Positions 47,128 to 59,100 of a stretch of 64,000 nt of DNA are shown piece by piece. A program made the translations under genes and the position numbers. The stretch lies in contig NC_030853.1 of the NCBI RefSeq assembly GCF_000208745.1, forward strand, positions 25,967,908 through 26,031,907, given 5' to 3'. The number at the start of each line of letters is the position of its first letter. Positions within the stretch are counted from its first letter, which is position 1. The notes under the pieces were generated by a model. It was not told where the DNA came from. It saw only the letters and a list, made by a program, of their open reading frames with translations, and did no database searches. The stretch comes from Theobroma cacao (Eukaryota > Streptophyta > Magnoliopsida > Malvales > Malvaceae).

Positions 47128-50100
47128 TCACTTTAAACACCTGAGCTTCTTCACTGCGTCATTGATGCTCTGACTTATCTCAGGATGATTGGGCTTGAGC
47201 AATTTCTCAAGTCTAAGGGTGGCTTCAGGTATGCAATCCTCCTTGATGTAAGACTCTGAACAAAGACCAAAAATCACTAGGTTGACCTCTCCCTCAAGTT
47301 GAAGGCAAAATAAGTGGCTGAAGACCTGAAAGGTGACCATTACCATTACAAACTGCCAAACACATTTATATTGGTATGTGCTGTATAAATTTAATAAACA
47401 CAGAAGAATGAAAAAATTGTTAATGCTAAAATTACTATTAGTTTGCTAAATGTCTATATCCTCTTAATAAGTTCCGCTAGTTAAAATAATCACAACAAAA
47501 ATAATCAATTAATAGCAACAAAGCTAAATTTATCAGAATCAAAAATAGTGTTGGACTACCTGGGGTATAGCAAACATTCCTACCTTTGCACCACTTAAAA
47601 AACAGTAGTATACTTAGTAACTGAAAACTTTGATAAAAGGAGTTGGAGAAAAAGTCAAGAAGATAATAGAACAGAGAGAGAGAGAGAGAAAGAGAGTGAA
47701 TCTATGTGCCTTCCGAGGCATACATTATTAAGGAACAATCCCCAAAGAAATAAAATAATTTTATTTTTTAGAAAATGCTAAATGGAGTAAGTCTGGTCAA
47801 ATTGAATCTGATTGGATAAAAATGCCTTTAATACTCAAGGTATGTTTAATACAACCAAGAATCACAAGGAATATATTAATACACAAACAGGGATGGAGCC
47901 AGAGGGGCTAGGTGTCACTGTCCGTGAATCTGTGAACAATCCAACTCGATTGGACCATCGATCTAACAGCACAAGGACATGCTGCATAACGAGACGAGAC
48001 GTGAAACAGCCATGGAATGATATAACACACAAACTCAACACAATCACCATTGAACCAGCATCGATTGGGATTTCCGAACACACAATACGCCAGCAACATT
48101 GGGCTGCACAAGCAGGGTGCAAACAAACGGGCCATGCAATGCAATGCAAGACAGCAAGCTTCCCACACGCACATGGGCACCATGCATATGGTAAGTATGC
48201 ACATGGGTGATTAGCGTATGGAAGTTGCACATGTGCTGTGCACACAAGGAGGCCGTGTGCATAATGACCACACACCAAAGGGCCGCACGCGTACAAGCCA
48301 CATGCACCATAAGGTCTCGCACGGGAAGGTTGCGCACAAGAGGACCACGCACTAGTGAGCCATACAGTAGAAGGCCATGCATCAGTGAGCCGCACATCAC
48401 CAAGCCTCACACATGTTATGACAGAAGGACTCGCATAGATGTGGGCCGTGCGCAAGGAAGCAACGTGCGTGAGGGCCACGCAGATGGAAGCAACACATCA
48501 ACAGCCTAGATACAAGAAGACTACCTAGATGATCTATTAGCTAATAGGAAGAGTGGCAGCCAAGTTAGTGTTCTATAGAAATTATGACACTTTCCATATT
48601 TATGTTTTCTTACTTATCATTTACTTTACTTACACTACAAGTAGGTCTAAGTTTAGACAATTTTCATATTAGTGATTTGCCATATTTTTACTAGGTTTAG
48701 TAAGTTATTTATTATCATAAATAACCCCTTTGGGAGTCATCATAAACTGTCACGAGATTGAAACTTTAGTCAAGATCCGTGCGATGCTTACCCCAAACGT
48801 GAAGACTAAGTAAGCCTAACTACGAAATAATACAGAAGCATAAAACAATTGAAGAAATGAATGAGAGAAAAAATAAGTGTATTATTCCTCATAAGCAAAT
48901 AAAATACCAAAGACCTACCCTAATTGCTTGGTTAGCAACTTGGTACCCTAAACCTAAACCTATTTGTAATGCAAGTAAAGTAACTAACAAGTAAGAAAAC
49001 ATAAATAAAAAAAGTGTTCTGTTTTCCATAGAACACAATTTAGTCTAAACCCTAGCCTACTTAGCTGCCACTTCCTTGTAGCCAATAGATCACCCCCATA
49101 CACTAAGTCCTCTTGTAAGCAAGCTGTTAATGCGCTGCCCTTATGCACACTGCTTCCCAACGCGAGCCCTACATCTATGCAAGTCACTCAAATGCAACAT
49201 GTGTGCGACTTGATGATGTGTGACCCTTTGTTATGAGGCCCACTAGTGCATGGTCCTAGGCACAGCCCTCCCGTGCAAGGCCTTCTAGTGCACACCACCC
49301 TTTAACGTGCGGGCCGTATTTGCACAACCTTCTAGTGCGAGGCCTCCTGGTGTGCACAACACATGCGTAGTTTTCATAAGCGTGTTGCCCATGTGAGCAC
49401 TTACGTCATGCGCGACGCCTATGTGTGCATACGAGCTTGGCACACCAAGCTTGCTTTCCCGCACTACTCAGCATAACTCGTCTATCTGCACTCTACTTGT
49501 GTGGCCCAGCATTGTTGGCATATTGTGCATCCCAAAACCCTAATCAATGCTAGTCCGATGGTGGTTGATTTTAAGTTCGCATGCCATATGGCCTCATGGC
49601 TAATTCACGTCTCGTCTCACTGTGCAACATGTTCTTGTGTTGCTAGCTCAATAGTCCAATCAAGCTGGACTAGTCACGGATTCATGAACCGTGACATTCT
49701 CCCCCACTTAATTTTGACAACACCCTTATTGCCTCTTGGTCTCGTTCCACCACAAGTCTTCTGCGGGTCCACCACTAGCTTTGTGGGTTCGTTTGAGACA
49801 GCTACTGGTCGGCTGTCCCATGAATACTTCCAACTCTGGTTGTGCTCGTTGGTGTAGATCTTCGGTTAGCATCTCACCTCTGAAGCCTTCATGGTACGCT
49901 CGTGAAGCATCCAAGTACACGATTTCCATGTGCACGGTGTCTAAGTTTGCAACACAAAGGGGGAACAATGGGTGTGAGCTTGACTCACGGATCGTCACTC
50001 CCTTGTCAAAGATTGGTTGACTAAATTGCCTACGTTTAGTTACGAAGTCGCCAAGTACGACTTGCCAATCCTTGTTTGCCATGTGCACGTCCTTTAATTA

Positions 50101-53100
50101 TGTTTTTCCGCAGTTAGTAAAGATTATCACACTATAAATAATCCCCTTAGATTCACTTTTATTTTCACCAAGCATAGGTCAACCAAAGATATAAGCAATT
50201 AGTATAGGTCTCTACTATTCTGTTTGCTTCAGAGGAATAATACACTTATTGTTTCTCCCATTCCTTTCTTCAATTGTCTTATGCTTCCATATATTTACAC
50301 TTCCACATTACTTTCATAGTTAGGCTTCTTAGGCTTCATGCATGCAGGGGTTAAGTGCCGCACAAATCTTGGCTAAAGTTCCAAACCCGTGACATAAAGC
50401 CATGGCCCCTGTGGCTTTCCCAAATCCTTAATGTTTTACCTTTACAAATTTCTAAAGGCTTTCGTAATTTTATTACTTGGCCCCTCCTATTCTTAAAAAT
50501 TCTATACTTAACTTTAATTTTCCAAACTCTATGCTAAAAATCTACAAGTTCTTTTTGGAATTTTTACTGAATTTAATTCTCATTTTCTCCTTCACTTATC
50601 TTCACTTTTATGGGATCACTTTTCCTTTGTCTTATACTTAAATGGTGCCTTCAATTTTATTCTCCTAATAGTACTTTTTGGTTTTTGCACATATAAATTC
50701 TTATCTTTAATTCTTATTCCTTTTTTCTTTTTACTTTCCTAAATTTTTTACTACAATTATTTCTAATATTTAACAATTTACATATCAAAGACATTATAAT
50801 AACATTTTATGATAAACACATTAAATGCAAAGACATTACAAGAATAGTTTTTTTGTTTTAAAAAGATTAGAAACTAAACAGATAACACAAAAATAATAGC
50901 TTTCTTTTTATAGAAAATTATAGCATAATTGCCCCCCCTTAACCTAAAACTCTGACTCCATGCCTGCACAGGCATACACAGACCCATTCTAGTATATCAT
51001 TTATTGTTCTAATTGATATTCTTGAAGCATTTTTTTCAAAAGTCATTAATCATTACAATAAAACTATTGTTTTGTTTAAGATAGAATAATGGCTTCCAAA
51101 TAATAATTAATTATAAGAGAATATTGAACCATCAAAAATTAATTCAGATTGTTAACCATAGAACATGTGTTGAAGTGTCATACAATACAGAGCAAGCATA
51201 AATATCCAAAAAAGGTAAAACAGAAAATATATGAATCACAGATAATGTTAAGCTCTTGTGCAGCCCTTTGGTATTGTTGAATCCACATTCCATAGCATGT
51301 ATAAAATCTGTTCTCTTTTCAAGTTTTCTGGCTGGAGCAACCTTAAAGCAACATCTTTGCTGGCTATTGCAATTCTCAGCCAGGACCATATAAATAGTAA
51401 AAAAGAAGCCTTTAAAATATAATTAATAGTAGATTTATAGAAAGATTAAATAGATGGAGAGAGAATAAAACTTTAAAACAAACAACAATATTTATGAAAG
51501 TTCTTTATTCTCACCTCTTTCATCCTTGAAACAACCGTGTCTTTAATGGCAGAAGACCTTGAGACCAAATTGATAACAAAGAGACCTTGCTCAGAAAGGG
51601 TATCTTTTACAGTTCGAAGAAAAGACTCTTCCACAAAATCAGCAGCAGGACAGGTCATTCCAGAGCTATAAGGATAACAAGACAACATAATAAAAGAGAT
51701 GAATGAACAAAAATTAAAAGATTTTAAACTTTTCAACAACAATATGTAGCAACCCTTAATAGTTACAATCACCTCGAGTCTGAAGAGTCGACATCAACAA
51801 TAAGTATGTCAATAGTGGTACTTCTTCCGGTTTCTTCATCTGAAGAATTGCATCTCCCATTGGAAGAAAGGAGCATTTCACTACTCAAAGCATCCTTATT
51901 TTCATGAACAGGCATTTCCCCAGCTGCAGATAAGTTTCTATAGTCCCGGACAAACTCAATCCCATCGGCAATATGTACCTGAAAACCATCGGAAAGCCTA
52001 AAGTTTTTAAACTCTATTAAAAAAGAATGTTCTTTCTGACATCTTAAAGTTCTTTCCATATGCATACTTGAAAAGGTGAAACAAAAATGTTTTCCTAATT
52101 TACTTATTCTATCTTTTCCAACTTTTATTATACTACCTATGCCATCAAGAAGATTATTGAGTGAATAGAGCCTTGATGTCTTGAGCGAAAGATTGAACCA
52201 GGAATCAAACCACGAAATTAATATATAATAACAAAAATATACAGATATGTAATTAGAATATGATATTACAAATAAACAATGATAAGCCTTCATTAAGTTG
52301 AAAGCTAACAAAAAATACTTGGAGCATACAACAGGGTTAATTTACCCTAAAAAATATGTTGTCAAATATATATCTAATTTGGCAATTACATCTAGAAAAA
52401 GCAAATGTATTATATGTTAAAGTTTGTACCATGCTTGTACTGTAATTTCTTATTAAAAGTTATATCATATCTCAAAAACATCGAACAATCATTGTTTACC
52501 AAAAGACTATATGTGTATACTTATAATAAATTAAAGATAAACACATTCACACACACACAAAGAAGACTCTGCGGCGATATTCTACACATCCAGATTTGCT
52601 TGTTGGCTAGAGCACCCCTTATCAAATATTAAGGTCACTGGGTCAGGTCCATCGATCAACAACTTTTGGAGGCACTTTACTCCCCCTCCAAAAACTACCT
52701 GGTTTTCTCAACTTAAAGCAGTTCACCATGTTTCAATTAAACCATCAACTTTTTAAGAGGTTCACCAAAATCATTGTGTTATGATCCAGGCCATGTTCAA
52801 GGCCTTGCAGGTCTTCCAGTTAGACCAACCAATCCAGCCCAATTTCACAAATGAGTTAGAAGTTTAGTCTCCTTGGAAATAAAATGAAGGTGAAATTGCT
52901 ATGCACGGCATCTTAAAGCATAATCTGCTTAAAGGTTAGTTCTCCATGTGTGAATTATACTGAAGGCAAGTTTGACGATGAAAACATAAATAATGTTGAT
53001 AACTGATCGGAAACAAGACCAAGCACAGCATCAAACAGATATTAACAGCAACAATGATACTAGTTTTTTCAGGACAGGATATAACAAAAATAAAATTAAA

Positions 53101-56100
53101 GATGCACTCTGATCCACAGCTAGTTACCTTCAAATGTTTATCTTGAGTAAAACCAAAGTAGTCTCTTGCAAGGTTAAGCATAGTAGGATCTAGCTCCACC
53201 ACCTGTGGATAAGCAAGCCATTGCACTATTTCCATCAAGTGAAATCAACTTTAAAAATAAAGAGAAGAATCATTAATTAATTTAAAAAAACTTTTTTATA
53301 AAAACAGATTGCAAATTTGCGAGAAGATAATGTAAAGAGCTTTAAATTACCTCAATTTGCATAAATTGCATGCACTCATGAAGAAACATAGGAAGTAAAC
53401 CTGCACCAAGACCTATCACAACTGCTTTAACCTGAGAAAGTTGTTTTTTTAACATGAGCAGCACATTACGAATAAGAGCATCAATGATGTCAGAGAAAAG
53501 TTCACTTGCCTATTCAGACAAAAACATCATGCAGCAATTTTAAACATGCAAATATGAAGGTCGGCTAAAGTAGGTCCAAGTCTGACACAGAGTATTATGA
53601 CCCATAATTCAGAAATAATGTTCATTTCTTCATCTATGCATATCAAATGACCACCAAAATAAACTTTAATCAAGGAAAAAGAATATAGTCCTTACTCTAT
53701 TTCCAGCTGATGCGACACTTTCCAAGTAAGATGAAATCAGCGAAAGCCCAGAAATAATCCCCGTATGATAAGAGCTAGCCAGAAAACCATGATAGACCTT
53801 CATCTTGCTGCTCGATTCTATTTTTAGTTGAGATGAAACAAAGTACTTTAATATTTAAAAAGATAATAAAACAATCTTAGATAGAAGGTAATTTCGGCAT
53901 TCCAAAGACAACATGTAGCTTAAGATCCTAAAAGAAGTGACTCTGCTTCAACTGAGGCTGACTGAATAATGCACAAGGTTAGAAGTTTGTTACTGCAATG
54001 GTGTCCGACCAATAATCTTAAAAAAGAATCATATTTCTCTCCCTTTACTAATAATAATACACCAAAAAAACATTAGTGCCATTCAAATGCAGAGGAATCA
54101 TATAATGCTAACAGTAAAAGAAAGAAAAAACTGTCTGTCAGTTGAAGTCTAAAACATCAATAAATTCTAAAGAAGTGCCACATGTGGAAGTATAAAACCA
54201 AGAGAAAAGGGTCAGCAAGACCATAGTCTTCCAGTTTAGTATCAAAAATGTTCTGCCATCACTCTCTTTCTATGAATTACCAAGATGACAGGGTAATGCT
54301 ATCTTAGTAGATTGTTTATCAAAAAGAACATCCACCCAGCTTGCTAACAAAGTCAAGCATCACCCAACTAATACCAAAAAATGAGAAAACATTGGGCAAA
54401 TGAATAGTGAATTACCAGAGGATTAACGGTTTTGTCTGTCTAGCATATAACCGTTAGTTCACTTCTAGTTTTTCCTCCGTTAGGTTATTATAATGGGCTG
54501 TGGTCCAAAAAGAGAGAAACTTTAAATGAAACCCCAACCTACAGTGTTCCAAAGAGAAGTTGCCACTTCTCTTTTTACCTTCAATAACCAAAGCTTCATA
54601 GAAAGTCTTCGCACTAAAAACTTGTTGGAAGAAGTCTCTAACTTCTAAAGATGACTTCTAATACTAATGCCACAATTTCAAATGACATAAACAGAGCAGA
54701 AAAAGCATTCATTGAATCTAATTCCTCATTCTGCAGAATATGGGTCAAATTCACCATCCCGGGCACAGCAACCAAACTCACAGAGGAAAAATTATCAAAT
54801 CTCCACAAGAATACTAAATAAATCAAGAACCACATTCATTGGAGGTTCCAGCCTGTACCTAATATCCTTCCAAAAGCACCTTTTCCTCATCACTCAGTTT
54901 AACATGTAAAAGACAACATGATCCTGAAGAGTTAGTTTCATCGAATTCCACATATCAAAATGTAAAATAGGTTTTACAATTCAAACAAACTCACCTAGCA
55001 TTATACCAAAGTTACTCAAAACTACCAAAAATTTGGAAGAAAGAATCATTACCATTATTTTTTCTCTGGGTTCCTCTTCGTTTGGATTTGGAAGATGAGC
55101 TTGCTTTCTTCGGCTCTGATTTACTGACGCTTTTGTCAAAAGATCCATCCCTAGTTAGCAAAGCTTCAGACTGTACCAGGCCCTCAGTTCTTCGGAAAAT
55201 AAGTCGACGGAAGGGTAAAGAGCGAGCGACATCACCATCAGCATTTTCGTAAACAACATCTTCAATAACGATAGGCCCGGTCAAAGAAGATGAGCCCTGT
55301 ACAAAATATAAGCAGGCAATTGAGTTGAGAAGACTGCACCAACCACAATCTGCAAATGAATACATGTTATACAGAACATTGCAAATGACTGAGCAGCCAA
55401 GGTAAATCTGCAATTATAAACAAAGCAACTGTCCAATTGAAAACCACAAACGCATTTCAAGAAAAACTAATATTCAGTTTACCGCATACTTGAGTTGATG
55501 GCTCCTATTTATATTAGTGATCACACAACCATTACAACAATGGTTTTTTGCAAGAGAGATGAATCATTAATCACTACAGACTCAAAGCAATTGGCTACTA
55601 AAGGACAAGATATTATGCAACATTTATGCCATTAAAGTGCAAGGAATGCTTTTTAACATACTGAAATTTTATTTGAATATAAAACCAGCCTAATAAGGGC
55701 ACCCTGTAACTTTTGAGACTGATTTATGTTCAGTCAAGCCCTCAACTCTCAGAAGCTTTCTTGGTGCCAAAGCTTTCAGATGGACAAGGAAAAGGAATAG
55801 TGGTTGTGAAAGCTATAACGTAAGTACAGAAGAACTCCATACTTTATATACTATAACAATATAGTTGATTTAAATGCTACTTTGCACTTCAAATCATAAC
55901 ACATGCCAGCAACAAGTGCACCAAAGATGTTAAGAAAAGAAACATTATGCAGTGTATCTAGTCTAGTAAGGAGATCAGACAACACTTATTCTAGACAATC
56001 ACCAAGATTTTGCCCTTCCTATATAACAATGAAGCAGGAGAAGAATGAAAACTCTCATAGATGGTGCTTAAAGTATTGCTAAACACATACTAAGAGAAAT

Positions 56101-59100
56101 AGCACTGTGAGAGAACTATAAACCTGATAAACAATGTTTCGCTGCTTTATTCCATCACTTGCTGTCATAAACCTGGTACAGTAAACAAACAAGAATCCCT
56201 CACAGAAAGAACAGATGATTGTTTGGCTATACAGCAAAACAAGAAAAGTGCAGAGTAAAAAATTCCACATGTTAGAGCACTACACAACAACATTAAACCG
56301 GTGCTCCTTAGATCATATTTCATGAAGGATTAACAACTTCAATTGTTTGCTTCATGAGCCTTTATATAATCACAAATTTTCTAAAGTGGCACTGAACAAG
56401 AAGTAGTCATGCAATTGTTTTATGGGAAGTCCAATAATTAAGAGATCAGTCCTCTTCTTTAGCAGTGTGATGAACACTTTTAATCTTAGAACTTAGGGAC
56501 CAAAGTAAAACCTGAACGTACCAAAAAGACGGCAGCATCGCCTTACACAAGTTGCTGGTGACATTTAGGTTATAAAATAATGACATAGTACATTCCAAAG
56601 CAAACCACTTATCCAACACTCAAAATCCATTATAACAAAAACATAAATGAGGAAGAATGGATATTAGCAAATGGAAAATTTATAAAAGAATGGAACATAC
56701 GGAATTTGATCTTCCTTATCATTATCTGCAGGCGCCAATGGCTTCACCAGAGGAGACAAATCCTTCTGAAAGAGATAGCAATATCTAACTCAGTTAACGA
56801 AACTGAAAGTTGACAAGTGAAGCTAAATATCTGTAGCATACCTGAATATGATCCATATCAGCATTAGCATGGATAGTCTCTAATAAAACCTTCATTCATG
56901 ACATAAAATTATATTTAGATGCTTTAATTGGAGAATGAGTCTCATAAAAACAGAACTTGAACCAAGTATCAAACGTTCTAGGAAAAGCTACCATTATTAG
57001 ACGAGCAGCCTTTGAGCTCTCAACCACCTGCCATTGTCCTTCTTCAGAAGAGAAGAGCCATTCATGAGCCCGAGTCTGAAATCTAAGAGTTAGTTACATA
57101 TTTCAAACAGAAAAAAAATCACTTGCCCCAAATTGGGTAAACATTACTATATGAAAACATATGCTAACTAATTAACTGCAACATATAAAGGTTCAATGCC
57201 TTTTGCTTTCCTCTAATACATATTTGTGGGTGCTTATGGTATGACCTAAAAGGAGCTAACATGGTTGAAAGGAAGAGAAAAGAACAACTTCTATGATGCC
57301 TCCCCCCCCCCCCCCCCCCCCTTCCCGTGCTACTCAAAATGCAAAAGAAATAAATAAATCTATAATAATAATTAAAAAAGGCTCTTTATAGTACCTCTAC
57401 AATCTTTTTCATTTGCCTTGTAAACATAGAAGATGAAAGCAATGAGGAAGACCAGTATGAGGGAGGGCTTAAGGCAGTCTCTTAGAGCATGGAAATGGTT
57501 TGTGATGAATTGAGTAATATTATTTTCAAACTTGACAGAAAAGATGCAGTTAAGATGAATTCATCATAGAAATCTGTGAAAGATCCCATGACAAAGCAAG
57601 TATATTAATAGCTAAGTTTTTTTCTGAATATAATTATAGCTAAGTTTTAAGTTAGGATGGTTAGTCACCAATTCAATGTCCCATGAAAATTTTAATTATT
57701 CAACCTATCCTTTCTCTAGCAAGAGTAGGAAACGGATCCTGCAGCAACTACACCCACCACCACCACCTTAGCAAATCCTGAAGAACTTGTTCACCTATCT
57801 AGACACCAGAAGAGTCGAAATGCAATTCTCTCATTGAATTTTGATTAAAAAAAAAAAGAGCAATGTAACAGATTCTAAGAGATCCAAAGAAGTTGCATAT
57901 ATTCTAATTTCTCAAGTTAGCAAGCATTTATGAATACAAGATGGAAATTTGCAATTTTATCTCCAAATAAATAATGGAATAAAATACGTTCACTTGTCAC
58001 AGTCACATAAGACCCAATGCAGTATCAGTCCTGTATTAGAGGACTTACACCAATCCTTATCCACACCATGCCAGAGTCAAAGCCTCCAAGGCCAATTATT
58101 CAACTATATAGGAACCAGAGGACACTAACCAATAAGTCTCTATGCCCACAGTCCATTTGTATTCTAAAGACACCTTTTTCTTTGATAAGTTTAAAGGCAC
58201 ACCTAACTCATTTTTTTTGAACCAACAAACTACACATTTGAAGAAAACAAATAAACAATTTTGACCGTTTTAGGAAACATGTAATTCTCTGTTCAATTAA
58301 TACTAAATAGATGCAACTTCTGAGCTATAAGAAAGCAGACTTAATTTCAATCTGATTCAGGTAAATTTTGCTTCAAAAAGTTGATTAAAACCATTTACAG
58401 TCAAGGCATACCTTAGGAACAATAAAGACACCACAGTGAAAAGAGAATGGACCACACGGTTGTTTAGCATCAAGCAATACAGCATTGTAACAAAAACGGG
58501 AGCCCCCTTGTTCACCCAAAGTAAGCTGAACTCGACGACCAGGGCTAAGTTTAGTCAGATCCCCCTTAGCTCCGAGTTGCAGATCTTCAAGAGAATACAG
58601 TATATCAGAGCCACTCAAGTATTCTCCACGAATTCGATTCTCATTTTCAAGGGCTTCACAAAGACCAGAAGCCTAAAAACAGATTCCAAGGTTTAAATCA
58701 AAACCTTTAAAGAGATTCAGGTTCCAAGATTTCAGAATGGAGATCACATTGATAAAAAACTATAGTAAGAAAATTCATTTGCCTTTTACCATTTTGTTCA
58801 AACACTCAAGAAACCACTGCATGAACTACTATAACCTCTTACATATCAATGTTTGAATATTTGTGCACTTTTACTCAATTTATATTGCAAATACTAATAA
58901 TAATAATAATACTAACTAGATATTAAGCACCTGATGTTGATGACAATCAAGGGAAGAACGACTGAAAGATGACATGATCTGGTGCAGTTCATTGGAATTC
59001 TCTTTCTCAGCAACCAACATAAAGGTTTGGAGTTCAGGATTACTAGATGGTTTCTGAGGTATAGCATAAAGGCTCAGTTTCCAGCCAAACCTGAACTTAG

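Noticed and set aside
47862..48479. A 205-codon minus-strand open frame and several overlapping frames on both strands
   Set aside because: They lie in the GC-rich 15-bp repeat of the LTR. A repeat period divisible by three and few stop codons keep all frames open; the peptides are rich in Cys, His and Ala without domains.
52590..52660. tRNA-like stretch containing TTGGCTAGAGCACC and GGGTCAGGTCC
   Set aside because: The B-box match is poor and no tail or duplication was found; it lies in an intron without other support.
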